Assembly: GCA_017591395.1 (NCBI GenBank)
Contig: WEDG01007055.1
Coordinates: 236,068 to 300,067, forward strand
Length of the DNA: 64,000 nt
From: Schistocephalus solidus
Taxonomy: Eukaryota > Platyhelminthes > Cestoda > Diphyllobothriidea > Diphyllobothriidae
Direction: 5' to 3'
Shown: positions 22,790 through 35,609 of the stretch, piece by piece
Layout: the number at the start of each line of letters is the position of its first letter
Position numbering within the stretch: position 1 is the stretch's first letter
Made by a program: the position numbers and the translations under genes
Notes under the pieces: generated by a model
Databases searched by the model: none
Told to the model about the DNA's origin: nothing
Seen by the model: only the letters and a program-made list of their open reading frames with translations

Positions 22790-24050
22790 AGTTGCTCGTA
22801 CCACCAGGTGCAGGCGTTAAACCGTTGTTATGTAAGTTTTGCATGCAAATATTCAATGCGCCTGAGGAGGGCCGTGACCTCGTTGGACTTGAGACGTCAT
22901 GGGGTCAGGTGACAAGTAAAGAGAAACAAGTATCCCCAAAGAGACTGTCCTTTTTAATGAGGCAGAGAAAATTATAAAACAGCAAAGCACCTCGGGATCA
23001 ATAGGAAAGTGTATGTTAAATATCGTTGCAGGTGGATTCAATATGAGGGGAAAATGCATAATGAACCGATAAACGATATCACCCTCCAACCAAAACATGG
23101 AAGTGCATTAGGAATAGGGAAATAATTTTAAATTTTGTGAGATAGTTACAGTCGAAAACAAGGAACTGACTTCTAGCTCTTCAGTAGAGGGCAAGTTATT
23201 TGACTGCTCTATTAAGGAATAATTAAAGTTTTGCTTAATAATGTGAGGATCGATCACAATTGAGGTAGGATGACTAGCAGGGATACCTCCAGTAGAATCA
23301 GCATATATGTAGCCAAAGGACGATTCAACTGATCAATGTGCAAGTAAAAGAGTTAGGGAAGGAGATGGGACCTTCAACTACTCCGCAGCTATTCGGAAGA
23401 AGAATAGATAAGCGGATGTCAGGCTAGAAAAATCTGAATTTGTAAAACATCAGAAAGTCTAACCTGGATAGCCACACTCTAATGTTTTCTTCAAGTTATT
23501 GCAGCGTGTAACCGTATGCTGGAGAGATACGTCATCAAGAAATTAACACAATGCGCAAGCCAATCTCTGACAGCAGCGTGGACCATAAAACAATGACAGC
23601 TAAGGTACTGCTTCCGGCTTTGAACGCACGTTGTAGACGACACAAGAAGATGAAGTGCAACGTGCAAGTAGCTAGGGTAGCTTGTTCAGTGAGCTTCCGA
23701 TGGGTGTACGAGCGACAAACAGATGGGCAAGCGGATTAAGGACGAAACCCCTACATGTTTTTGGGCCACGGATTATTCTTGCTGGTTCATGAGTAACAGA
23801 TCAAAAGAATGTGTAAAAATGGGAGCTACTTTGGTAGGACATTAGTTAAGACTAATGAAACAGTGGAGTCTAGAAACTGTTAACTTTCCGATGTTTTGAA
23901 TATGCTCTCCGACTCAGGTACACCACGTTGGGTCAAGGACACTTAGATAAATCTGGAAGAATGGAAGAGGTGAATACTGGAGATGAATACGCGAGTCTCA
24001 TGTTCCCGTCACAAAGAGGGTGAAGGCGAGACTACTAGAACAGTTAATTT
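22790..24050. other. Stretch with nothing identified
   Basis: Frames at 22792-22977 and 23551-23739 show no known motif. Composition is less AT-rich than elsewhere, so old repeats are possible. Confidence 0.35.
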
Positions 24051-24054
24051 ATTA

Positions 24055-24425
24055 GTTTGAGCTTTCGGCCTTGTACGGGAGTCTATCATCTCAGACCGTC
24101 TAAATGGATCAACAAGTGATCATTTGTGTAGTCAAGTGCTAAGTCACTACTTACACACCGGATGAAGGCCATGAGTTTGATTTCGTGATAGAACATACAC
24201 TGGCGTGAGTCGGCAGCAAGATGGGGCAGGAACTGCTGGAGGTTCGGATGTCTGGCACCAACTTCAGTAACAAACACGTCGATGTACCGCCCTGTTATCA
24301 CGCGCTCCGCCCACGCAGTCAGGTGGCGGAGCCACTTCCAGGCCAGAGATGCAAGCTGTCACCACGCCGTGAAAGCACCGTGAGTGAGGGGGTATGAACT
24401 CGGACCAGTCATGGACACCTCTCCT
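24055..24425 (-). repeat. Penelope-like element 3' untranslated end
   Basis: The minus strand ends in CCGAAAGCTCAAACTAATAA preceded by TCTGAGATGATAGACTCCC, a Penelope-type 3' terminus. The GC-rich stretch upstream (GACTGCGTGGGCGGAGCGCG region) carries a 71-codon frame (24301-24086) that is probably not coding. No endonuclease or RT remains. Assignment rests on the shared terminus with 45866-45905. Confidence 0.5.
24059..24097 (-). ncRNA. Hammerhead-like core at a Penelope terminus
   Basis: CTGAGATGA...GGCCGAAAGC holds a CUGA block and a CGAAA block about 25 nt apart, with a possible GACTC/GGCC stem. The GA of CUGANGA is displaced by two bases, so it is a degraded version at best. Confidence 0.3.
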
Positions 24426-24429
24426 CTAC

Positions 24430-26785
24430 CCTTTCCTTGGCGTTTTATTATAAAAATATTCACTTGTTCTGGCACTCACTTGGTCTCTCTCACATGAACT
24501 CTCTTACGTGTACCAAAGTTTCCAGAAATAAGCCAGTGATAGCTCCTTCACATTCTTTGGAAACTGGATGCATTGGTACTGACGGTACACTTTTCTTTTA
24601 ATGAGTCTTAATATTTCTCGACCTGAGCTAGTATTTTGTGGTGGTCAGAGAGGCGTGAATAATTTTCGAAATTGCGGCCGAAGGATAAGAGAAGAAGGAA
24701 GGGAAGTAGGATTAGAGAGCTGGCTGACAGAGCGTTTAGTCTACCACTTTTTCATTACGTCACCCTTGGGCTACTGTGTATAAACACTCTATGCGTGGCT
24801 TTTGAAGCTTAAGGTAAGAAGGAAATGCGGATATTTATAACCATAACAGATTCATGGGGACAATAAAGATGAACCTTTTGGAGAAAGCGTCGCAGGCATG
24901 ATCTTGCTTTCAGGTTTCGTTAATAAGGCCAGTTTAGAAATAGAACGGATTTTTGAGGATCTATTGAGAATATATAACCAGTCGATACAAGCGAAAATAC
25001 GAGTCCCAGAGAGTACTTGAAAAGAGTTAGAGGCAATCGCTGAGACAAGAACTATATTTGACTGACCTTTTGGATTCCCAGCTCGGCACGTACGTGATAC
25101 TTACTCTGAAGGTTCGTTCGAGTTTGAATCTGAAAAATCTAGCAAAGTAAGGTTTTTTCCCAGTGGTCGCCTCTACCTCTTCCAGTGTCAAAAAGAATAA
25201 CTCAACTGTTAGGTCAAAGGTCAAGGCTAGTTAGTTAGAACGTGGTCATGAAAACCACAAATAAGAATATTTAAGGAAATAAAATCTTTGAAGTCTTAAT
25301 GTGTGCCATATGTATCTCAATTGCTCTAAATTACCACATGAGGGGTGAGCTGTTTAAGCAACAACTAAACAGTTCTTTATAGCGGGAGATAGATTAAGCT
25401 GGTGAAAACATCATTCCGAGTTAACAACAGAGATAGATATTCCAACCTATAATACTCTTCGAAATTATAAGCAAATGTAACACGTTGATGGCCACAGTTA
25501 CATCTGTAGCGTCATCCGTGCTTGAAAATAATGGCTTCAGGCCTTGCATCAGTAAAAATTGAGAAAAATGGTAACATGAACTGGTCGTCTGATCCTAACA
25601 CAAACAACGGAAAAGCGATGGTGACATTAACTTTAGATTATGATTCGCGTTTAATAATGTTTTCTTAAAGGAAAACATTTTCGAGAGAGCATAAGGCGAC
25701 CTCCCTTATAGGTTCGTTTAAAACCAGCAACTATTTGTCTAAAGAAAGCCTGGAATGAACGCTTAAGCTGGCGTTGGAATGCGACATGATATCCACCGTG
25801 CGATTCTCTATGGTAACGAAGTTGACTGCAGACCCACTTTGGAAAGTGCAATAGTGCGTTTTACAAGCAGTATACCAAATTCGCCTTGCAGCCATCGACA
25901 GAATCAACAATTCAGGCGAATTCACTTCACAGTTTACGCGAATTTTTTATGTTCTTTGTGTTGTCAAATGATGGCATGTCACATCAAATAGTTGGCATGG
26001 TATACAAGACACAAAAATAGGTATATGGCTATCAGAGGACTTATTGACAGAACCTACGATTCAAAGGATATAGCACCTTTTCTACCTCCAGTTAGCTAAT
26101 CACAACGCTAGCTGCAAACAGGAACCAGAAACACAAACGGTTACACGTGTGCATCATAGATGTTCCACAGACGTTTTTATGAAATGGTTAATCAGTAGTT
26201 TACTGAACCAAAGTGACTCAATGCCGTCCTAATTACAAAATTGGCCTGAAATAACGCTTTATCAATGCCGTCACACTTTTGTTGAAGAATCTCGTTAGCT
26301 TATCTTCACTGAGTTCTATATGTTTACACGAGTGAAGCTAACGATCAAAATAAATGATTCCATTTATCATCCTTAAAGAAGCTGAAGAAGGATCGGAAGC
26401 GACATCACGAACAACCTTTTATTTGGCCCGGCATTTTAGAAAATTTTTATTTTCCATCCCCAGTGTCTGTTCCTGCTGGCCTGGATTTGTCCTGTCTTGC
26501 CACCTGTCTCGTATTTCAGTGATTTCTGACACATAAAATTGGATCTGTCTGCGAGCTGCGGATTGGCTTTGACCCCTGACAGACTAGCGTGATGTCTATC
26601 CTCTACGTGGCAATCGTATGTAGTTGCCACAAACGCGTTGCCTATGGGCCCTCGCCTCGTGGGCAGATGGGCTAATCAGCTGTTGTCGCGTGTGCAATCG
26701 CGTTCGGCTGTTTGGGAGCGTCCGTGGGTCAGTGTTTCAGGCTGGTCATTTGACCTCTGGCTGCTTTTTCCCCTGCCGTGAGGGC
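24430..26785. other. Stretch with nothing firmly identified
   Basis: Short frames on both strands (for example 24601-24783, 25651-25851) show no motifs. From about 26430 GC rises; this may be the 3' UTR of the Penelope copy on the minus strand at 26790-27935. Confidence 0.35.
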
Positions 26786-26789
26786 AACA

Positions 26790-27935
26790 ACTGTTGGGCG
26801 AGCCATAATTTGTTCACTTGTGTTATCGGTGCCGTTTTGGCTGGCTTTAACCACGTACGTAGCGCCTGGTAGCCTGGATGCAGATTAATATTTTGGTTAC
26901 TTTTTCCAATCGAGGAACAAATTTCGCGCAGCTTTCTGACCATTTTCGCGTTGGCTCACTCGATAACTCCTGTTCCACCAAAGATGCAACTTTGCTCCCT
27001 CTGTTGTATGTGGCCTTGTACCTGCGATATTCTATCCTTGCTTTTGACTGCAATTTAGTACTCATTCAATCCTGTGCACAGGCATTTGCTCATTTCACCA
27101 ATATAATTTGCACTGCAATTTCGGTATGATATGATATAATCCACTGCTGTTAGTTTCGTTGCTTGTATTTGCGTTTCATTATCTGCAGTCTGGCAGTGGA
27201 TTTTGGTTTATGGGTCACTCAAAGCCCCAAATGTTTCAGGATTCTTGCTGCCGCCTACAAAATTTCTTTCACTTTGGGGGGTTTTCAGCTAAAAATTTGG
27301 CCCTTCACCGTTAGGTCACCCAGGGGTAGGCAAAAGTCTCACGTATGAAGGGCCGTGAACAACCACTGGCTGTGAAAAGGAAGAGTAGATAGTTCAGTTC
27401 CTCCTTTCTCAAGTCTTCGTCGCTAGCGTGTCTGAATCCGTTGGCAGAGACTACCGGTCCAAATATGTCTGTGAAAATTAAGGTGTTTACGTTGAATCGG
27501 GGGATGAATCTAGTATTCGTTAGATTATGTCATATCTTAGTTAGTACCTTCCTGTCTGCCTTCCTTGTAACATATACCTGAAGGAAGGACAACTGATTGT
27601 TTTTTTATCTTCCGCTGTAAATTTAATTTCGAAAGGTATTGAGTTCACTACTGCCTGGAATTCCTAAAGGTCATTTAATTGACAACGAAAAATGCGTCAT
27701 CAACGTATTTAGCCAGAATTTTGTAGAGTGCTAACGAATGACTGGTAGTCGGAGCCTTTCTTTCTAAAGCCAGCTCCTCTTCTCCTTGGGGAATGATAAA
27801 TAAAGCGTCTATATATATTACTAAGATAGCCCACTAAGTGTGCAACACGCCAGCCGCAGGCAGCTGTTTTACGGTCGGTACTGATCAGCAGTTCATCATA
27901 GGCTTTATTAAATGGGTTATATACAGAAGTCAAGT
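26790..27935 (-). pseudogene. Penelope-like element: RT core to C-terminus, decayed
   Basis: The minus strand shows RT motif C as KYVDDAFFVVN at 27710-27678. LQEFQAVVNSIPFEIKFTAE follows, then a diverged linker (DITNTRF, SANGFRHASDEDLRKEELNY). The C-terminus QNINLHPGYQALRTWLKP near 26900-26850 matches Penelope NRHIDL..AYQALR. The GIY-YIG core is not recognisable (26950-27300). RT motifs A and B were not found upstream; a frame at 27933-27709 does not resemble them. Many stops occur. The copy runs in full opposite orientation to 39358-40960. Confidence 0.7.
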
Positions 27936-27939
27936 AAGT

Positions 27940-29650
27940 GCATTAGCCTCAGTATTGTGGTTAGGATCTTGCTGCATCCCAATATGTATATACAGTGTGA
28001 TACCTAACAGATGCAAAATGCCGAACTTAACGGAAGATTCATAGTCACTCACAAATCGGCATCAACACACGCGTTGAAATCTTAATGAGCAAACTTAAGC
28101 GAATTTAAAACTTAAAGCAAATGTGAAAAGTAATAGTATTTTGTTGAGAAATACTACATTTTAGAAAAAACTGATTATTTCTAAAAACGTGAAAATCCTT
28201 GTAAATTCGATAGATAAATTTAAATAAAATTATTAAGTGGTAGATTAAGCATACTTTTCTGTGTATATTAAGAGAATAATTTTTGTCACATTTCTTTATT
28301 TATATTTCTTGTCTTGGATTACAATTAGTTTTAAATCATCCTCGAAATACCGGTAAATATTTTATAATTTTCACTGTTTTCAATCGGTTGGCAGAAAGTT
28401 TGATCCTGTTCTATTTTTTCTCAAAACCTTCAAAATAAAAGACTTAAAAGCATTTACCGAAGTAGTGAGCTGTTGGATATTCTTTCTAGTGGGGATGGTC
28501 GTTTGAGTTATATTTGTAGATTCCCCAAAACGGGAAAACTCGTCGCCAAAAAAATTGAAAGTTCACACTAAAAGGCGACAATAAGTATGCCTTAGATAAA
28601 TTTAATTACATGTTATAATAAGTTGCCCGTTTAAGAATTAAGTTAATTAGTTACTTCGCTGACGAACATATGTGGACTTTACCTTTTACAGATTAAGTCA
28701 AGGTGAAAAATGTGGAAATTTATCGGTTTCGTGACTTCCTTGAAAATAAGCTTTACATTTTCTGCTGCAAATTAAAGAATCACTTTTCGCTTTATATTGG
28801 AGCGTTTTTTGCTACGTTTGGTTATTTTAATGCCCCATTTTAAGACTGCCAACACTCAACAACGTATCCGACTATATATTAAGAGTTTGCAACAACTGCC
28901 AATCTTCTGTCCATTGCGTTTGTAAATTCCGGATAAGCTAAGAATAGTATAAAGAAACAGTATTATAATGTACACTTCCAATTTAATACAGATGATTATT
29001 TTGTCCATCTCCATAATAACTTTTACAAACTTCGTTAACGTTATTCATTTTCACCATTGTAAACAAAAGTACTGGTACACAAGTTTATTCCTGCGTTTTG
29101 TGACAAAAACGCCAGCAATTGGCACAAAATAATTTTTAAAGTTGAATTCATTTCTTGTTCCTGGAAAACAATGTGATTTCAGACACTTGAAGTTACTTGA
29201 TTTTCATTGAAGTAAGCTCAAGTTTTCTTACTTTACAGAAGGGAAGTATTTGACACCTTTTTCTGTTATATTAACTATCTTTTTTATAGCACAACGCACA
29301 AAAAACTGCTTTTGTTCTGTAAAATGAATTAGCATAGGAGATTTCCTGGATTTACGGTAACCTGCGATTTCGTTTTATCCTGCTAGTTTTCCTTTTATAA
29401 ATTGAATAGAAAATGCAATTTTCGTTATTTAAAGGCTTTATAGACTTTAAATCCAAAATAACTGGAAAAATGTGCGCTTAACTACACATTCAAATTCTGA
29501 TCACGATTTTGCATGATAAAGGTCAGCTACTTTATGTAGAAGAAGATGAAAGGGGTTCTCTGGACCAGTCGTTTATTCTTACGCTGTTTCCAAATCTCAT
29601 GCAAATCTCAGGGAACAAGAGGATGGTACAGCGAAGCCTAGCTCACCTCC
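27940..29650. other. AT-rich stretch with nothing identified
   Basis: Almost no open frames and strong AT bias. No repeat or RNA gene recognised. Confidence 0.5.
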
Positions 29651-29659
29651 GCCGAGAAT

Positions 29660-30180
29660 GAATTTCATTTGAACCATTGATTTCGTCACGCAATGCCTGA
29701 TAAGCGGTGGACAAATCGATGTGCCTATTGATCGATTCCACGGCCGAGTGCAACGCTTCCTGTAGTAGGCGCGAAATCTACAGGATTGTAAGTTCTGGTC
29801 TGTGAGCAAGGCCAATTCCAAATTCGTTCATGAGCCTGGCGAACTCCTTGGATATGCCAACAGTGTAGGGCACTGTGCACCAGCATTTCGGGTTTGGTTG
29901 CTCCTCGGTTTTCTTCCGCTGACCTCTCGCCTGCATTTTGCAACGAAACCGCCGGCGTATACGTTATTGGTGAAAAGCTTCTGCAGAAACTGAAAATCCG
30001 CCTTCTTGTAGCCTGGTCCTGTGCAGTGTGTTTCTACACGGTGGTATAGTGTCCCCATGCAGCTGCGTTTGTGTGAAAGACGATGATTGCTATGGAAACT
30101 TAGAACACGAGAGGTATTCGTTACCTTCCTAAAAACCATTGTTTTCAGTTCCGATTTTCCATCTGTCGGGCGTAAACTCC
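29660..30180 (-). pseudogene. Penelope-like element with GIY-YIG domain deleted
   Basis: From 30139 the minus strand reads RKVTNTSRVLSFHSNHRLSH, then KRSCMGTLYHRVETHC, FQFLQKLFTNNVYAGGFV and IQGVRQAHERIWNWPCSQTR: the linker after the RT. Within a few residues of the next segment (TYNPVDF) it jumps to EAVHSAVESINRHIDLSTAY and QALRDE, the very C-terminus. About 100 residues that should hold the GIY-YIG nuclease are missing. Frameshifts add to the decay. Confidence 0.8.
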
Positions 30181-30189
30181 GCCTTCAAC

Positions 30190-33100
30190 TCGTGCATTAA
30201 ACCAACACAGACTTTTGGTAGTATTAGGCGTTTTCGGCATATCTTATACTTCAGACGCTTTTTCGAACGGGGAACACCAAAGTGGGTAGTGAGTGGTGGC
30301 GATGAGACCGAATGGCCCTGAAAGATTGTGTTTCTAGTTTTTGACTATGACTTCTAGGCATCAGGCAGTGCCGATACCTCTCAGTCTCTCCATCTGTTCG
30401 TGTTTGCCTAGTAAACATTGCGCCGCTGTCTGAGTGCACATGATCGTCTACAAACAGAGTCTGCACCAAGCTTCTCCACTCTCTCCCTACCCGTCTCTCC
30501 AACATGCTGTCGAACTTCTTTTGTCTAATCTGCAGACTCATTCGATATTGAAGATGGTTTGGTGGAGGTGCGTTTTAAGAATCTCCGCAGTGTTAAAATA
30601 GCTGTGGTTTCATTCTTGGGACTGCCTCTGCTGCTATTTTTATCCCTAACGCTATCGTGTGGTCTGCCAATGGATCAGGTGGTTGTTGCTGCCTTCAAAA
30701 GGATAAGCAAATGCCATGTAGCAAAATATTCACACAGTGTGCTAGGCCTATTTTTCCTCGTCAAACTCGTAAGCTTTGGCTGTTAAATAAGCAGTTTGTT
30801 TCTTACAAAATCTGGAAGCAGATGCAGAAAAAAACATTTATTTAGCTGAAATTCGCGAAACTTTGCTCATTTTTGCTTTTTCTTAGGCTGAACTGGTCCG
30901 AAATATATAATCTGCAGAAAAACCTTTTTTTGATTTTGAGCCGGTCAGACTGGAATACTGCGTTCTTGGATGTTATCTTGAAGTGTTTGTAAACTTTTTA
31001 TAGATTGCTAACGAACTAAATAGTCTGAACCTATGACTAGCATTAGCTACAAAATAACTGCGAGTGTATGCCGATTCGTTTTAAGCATTAATTTATTTAG
31101 TTTGTCAGAAGGCCGCAGTCAATGGACATCGTAGTCGCTCAAACATAATTGCATTTTACGTTTATTCGAATGTCAGCCGGGGAAACATCCAGAAATCATG
31201 GTAAAAATAAATAACATATTTTCTATCTGTTAGCAATAAATACGATGAATACTAAATAGACATGAGTTAACCTGCCCTAGTTTGATAGGAAACCATGTCT
31301 TCTTTTAATATCTTACCCAAAGAAAGGCTTTTTTTCAGTTTCAACAAATTTTATGGTTACGGTTGTCTTTAAGACGGCACAATCTTTATTTGGGTATCAT
31401 CCTTTCTGTTATTTTTTCTGCTCCACACCAAGTATGTGTCGTAGCTCACATCCATTACACCATTTTATGAGTACTATATGATATCTTCTTAATGCCTTAG
31501 GGGTTATATGCTTTTCCTTGCAGGTCAAGTTGTTGACCGAAAACCCTAAGCACATGTACAAGGCACGATCAGACTTTATTACGTTATGCATGAAGTAGGA
31601 AACTTTGGAAAACTGAAAGATATTCTTATGACGAGTGTATAATTTGCAGAAAGGGTAAGTGCCTATCAAACAAGTGTAAGAAACTATATTTTGGCTATGC
31701 TTTCTATAAAATATATGTAAATGCATAAGGGCATCGAAAATCCAAATGCAATTTGCAGTCATTTATCACAGAGTGTGGTTTTTGCGGAAAAGAAGCGCAT
31801 GTCATATGATGAGCAGGATATTGCCGCCCTACTTATGTAATTCCTCGTAATCGAAGACGCATTTCGGAATTCCGGTTAATATATTATGAGATCGCTCACT
31901 GACTGCATATTACATAACTAGCCAGCCACTGACTGATGAAACTGAAAACCCAAATATGACTTAAATTTAGCATTTTGTTAAAGAGGTTTATAAAATTTGT
32001 TCGAAGGAAAAAATACGCTTATTCCAATTAGTCGAAATTCTAAGGCACTCACAAGGCAACATTTTCTTGCATTCTATTAAATAAAATGGGTACTTAAAGC
32101 ATTGTTTTAACAGGCGTTCCCAGAATTAAACGTAAACAGCTTCCTCTATGGAACACACTGTGATGTTTTTAGCTATATATCTTCCCAGAGGTAAGACTAT
32201 TTGTGTTAGTGCTAGGGTAAAAGCCTTTCTCGTGTTTAAACTCTTCTTAGGCAATAAATCAGAACATCAATTACTGCTTATTCATACCACTTGAGTCGTT
32301 CTAGCGGAACATCTCATTTTGCACTGTAGGGGCAGAGGCATCCAAGTCAAATGCTTCACAGCCTGTGCTGAAACTTTTGCAATGCCTTTAGTGACTTATC
32401 TCTTTATCTTAGTACATCTTGTTAAAGGAAGAGATGCTTAGCAAGGTAGTTTTAAACGCTCCACAAACTAAAGGCGCATATTTAATGTCTTGGAAGTTAG
32501 ACGTCCATTTATGGATAAAAGACCTACAAGGTAAGTGTGTTCGTTCAATTCACTTTCACTTCCTTCTTTGGGCTATTTGAAGGAACAGATAACTCAGCTT
32601 TTCGTCTACTATTAGCCTGTTTTCCGTGAATAAATTTCAAGCTAACGCTGTAAACTTCCCTACTGAAAGAAGAAGTCAAGTGTGACAGGGTCTTATGTGA
32701 CTCCTCTGCCCATGATATCTACGAAAGACTAGGAACGTTTTGTTTTTGTGCTCGGTGGTCGCTCAATCTTGCTTTAGCCAACTTTCAAAGCAGCAAAATT
32801 CGTTTTGACATGTTTTGTTGCAAATTTGCCCCAAATCTTGTCAACACTAAAGTTCAATGGTGAATGATAATCACGTAACCTGAGATGCAGCTTTCAATGA
32901 GCATTTTCTTAATTTAGAAAGCAAACAATGAGTTCTGTTTTAACAAGTTGAACAACATAAATCCGAAGCATTCTGCTGGCCTTGGGTTACATAATTTGGA
33001 TAATTACAAGCAGGAGTTAATGACTCAATTTTAACAATTGTGAGTTAAGAAGAGTTTGATCCCATGCGCACCATAGAGTTTCTTGTCGGTTCGTATGAAC

Positions 33101-34930
33101 GTGGGTTCGAACAAGCGCGTTAGGGGCAAAATCTTTAGACCCACAGCCCATACTTTACAAAATAAGACACAGAAGAGTCCAAAAATATGCTCACTCAGAA
33201 GAGGAGGATTGACGGATCACAGAGGAACTAATGCTCAAGCTCATCATTAGATAATTATTCTATTGTCAAAGCAGCTGTCTAGTTAATTCGGGTTTCTGGA
33301 ACCTACGCATGCGTGTCTCCGTTGCTTTCCGTGCTGGCTACCACATGGCAGCAGGTGTAAGAAGATAACGTTTGCAAGGTTGGTACAGTATCTTTAGTCT
33401 GTCTGTACGAGTAAATCGCGGCCTTGGCGAGACTACCTGCATGGTACTCTGTCTTGACCTGCCATGTCTAAAACGTGGCCTATTTTCGGACTCCAGTCAT
33501 TACTTAGCGACCGTGGAGCATCTTTCCACATTACATGCTTATGCTAGTTTAGTCATTTTGGCTGTGACTTAAAAGATAACAAGTTGGGAAGTTCGCACAG
33601 AAAACCTTTAGCGCACAACTCACCCACTTCGCTTCCATGACAGTTGTACTGGCTTTAGCAACCAACTATTATTTTAAGGGAGGCATACTTTGGTCTATAA
33701 ATTTTTATCTATTGGCCAGTTAACACTTTATGTTATCGAAGACCATAGAAGCAGAAAAACGAATTTATGACAAGCAGTCGTTTATGAACTAATATGGTTG
33801 AGACAAATCTATTAAAACGATAGATTAACCGGAAAAATTACATAATACTACTTCGTTAATTGTCTTTTATGTGTGAAACTGTTTAATTTGGGCTTATTTA
33901 GGAAAATACAAGTTTTCTAGGGTATACTGGTTTGTAAAATTATTGGGCACAAATTCCAGCTTTTCCTGCACTGCGCATTCTTTTCTGGGCTTCTCCCAAT
34001 TTCTTTTAAATACTGCGAAGATATTTCCTATAGGACTGAGGTGCCAGCTGTTATCAGAAATGAAAATGCCTCATAACTCACGGGCGGAGAGGCTGGCCGT
34101 GGTCTAAAATATGAGATTATAGTGGTACGGTTAAATAAGAATCACACCTCATTTGAGCGGTGGGCAGGAGCAATCGAGGTCGGTGAATGCCGCTATAGCC
34201 ACAGGCATCTATGTTGAGGTCGACCACCAGACCAGGCACTCTCCGAATGTGATGGCCACCCAAACCATCGGGCGTCATCAGTTAGTGAAAGTTGCTGTAA
34301 ACAGTGTGTTCTTTGGGGGGAGGGGTGTTCTTCACACATATGACCACCTCGGTCGACGTTAGAGGCTTATCCAAAAATAAAACATCAGCACCAAATTTAA
34401 TACTTTTCCAGAAAAAAAAAGTAAGTGGCTACTTTACTCGTCAGCACTTAAAAAAGGTTTTGTAATCAGTCTAACTTAAATGTCACTATCATAGCATTTA
34501 CCTGATGGAGACCGAGTGTTAATAGAAAAGTCGGGTGATTTGACCGGGAAACCTGACCAGCAAGGTCGAGTTATGCTTTTGATAGTTAATACCATATTGC
34601 TCCTGTGCGTCCAGTTAACCTCTTAATTACATCAGTTTCTATTTGAGGTGAAAGTCTGACTTCATACTGCAGGATATTTTGTAGTATGAATGCATACAAA
34701 GTGATTATCCATAGAATTGGGTGTCTTTGATTGAATTTACCTCCCCATTTCTCGTCCGCAGAACAACGTGGACGTACTAATTTGCGAAGTCGTGGCAGTA
34801 ACCCTGGAGATTTTGGATTGTTTATATATATTGTGCGTTTTTTTTTCTCTGAGCAACAGTTGGGTTTTATGGTTGGCTGCAAGACAGGTCAAGCCTAGCT
34901 CCCATTTTTTCGCTCAATGAGGTTTTTGTC
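30190..34930. other. Long stretch without recognisable genes
   Basis: Open frames at 30251-30541 (minus), 31409-31762 (minus, 117 codons), 33372-33572 (plus) and 34153-34362 (plus) carry no motif I recognise. A tRNA-like GTGGGTTCGAA box near 33101 lacks a matching A box. No clear repeat. Confidence 0.4.
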
Positions 34931-34939
34931 GCATTTAAG

Positions 34940-35600
34940 GACATTTCAACTTGGACGAAAATTTCAGACACCTACATGAGCACAGACTGGTGGCTCGGAG
35001 GCTAGACCCCAACTCACAACTTGCAGCCCATATTGGAGAGACTGGCCAGATTTGTGACATTCAGGGAGTGACAATCATAGCCCGAGGAACCTAAAAATCC
35101 GAACGAATTACGTTTGAGGCATGGTATTCAGATGCCAACTCTATCAACAGGCATATAGACCTTCCAGCCACCTCTAAAGTCCTGCGCCATTATATGCGTA
35201 AAGACCAGGACAAGATGGTTACGCCGCAACTAAGGCAAATAAGCGAAGATGGCCCCGCGAAGAACTCATTAGAACAGGAATCAGGCTTAAAAGCACCCTC
35301 GTCCGATGCGGAGTTGCCCAGCACCAGCGGCCGTCAAGCTGCACAAACATCCACGCAGAGGCTGAGGCAGCGAACGCACAAAAAAATCAATCAGTCTAAG
35401 GCTGAATGGTTCAGCCTTTCATTCAAAACACTGATAGATATTAGCAGCATAAGCTTTGAAAATGGAAAGTGGGTCAAGCTTTCCGGAACGTCAGTGATCA
35501 TGCAAGCCTGTTCCGGGGAGCAATTAACATTTATCTTAATTTCATTCTGGAACTCTTACCTGTGTGAATCTGCGTACTTATTCTCTTTTAGTGATGGGTA
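34940..35600 (+). pseudogene. Penelope-like element: GIY-YIG C-terminal part with Ser/Thr tail
   Basis: LHEHRLVARRLDPNSQLAAH and IGETGQICDIQGVTIIARG are the second half of a GIY-YIG domain. In frame after one TAA (about 35091) comes FEAWYSDANSINRHIDLPAT, the Penelope C-terminal signature. The frame then stays open through a Ser/Thr/Gln-rich basic tail (SSDAELPSTSGRQAAQTSTQ) to 35601, longer than in sibling copies. Everything before the endonuclease is missing. A 9-bp perfect hairpin lies at 35398-35418. Confidence 0.75.
35398..35418 (+). repeat. Perfect 9-bp inverted repeat with 3-nt loop
   Basis: AAGGCTGAA, TGG, TTCAGCCTT. It lies in the open tail of the Penelope fragment (coding KAEWFSL), so it may be chance. 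Confidence 0.6.
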
Positions 35601-35609
35601 AACTTCAAC

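Noticed and set aside
26380..26410. CTGAAGAAGGATCGGAAGC as another hammerhead core
   Set aside because: The second block is not GAAA and it lies on the strand opposite to the nearby Penelope copy.
26600..26950. Solo LTR of an LTR retrotransposon
   Set aside because: GC-rich, but no TG...CA ends, target duplication or primer-binding site could be defined.
30251..30541. 96-aa minus-strand ORF as the RT of the adjacent Penelope fragment
   Set aside because: No RT motif is visible; recognisable Penelope sequence stops near 30180.
33060..33140. tRNA-derived SINE at a GTGGGTTCGAA box
   Set aside because: No A box at the right distance and no match to either SINE family.
35431..35462. CTGATAGA...TTTGAAAA as a hammerhead core after the 34940 Penelope fragment
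   Set aside because: An inserted base breaks CUGANGA and the site lies in the still-open tail; too weak.
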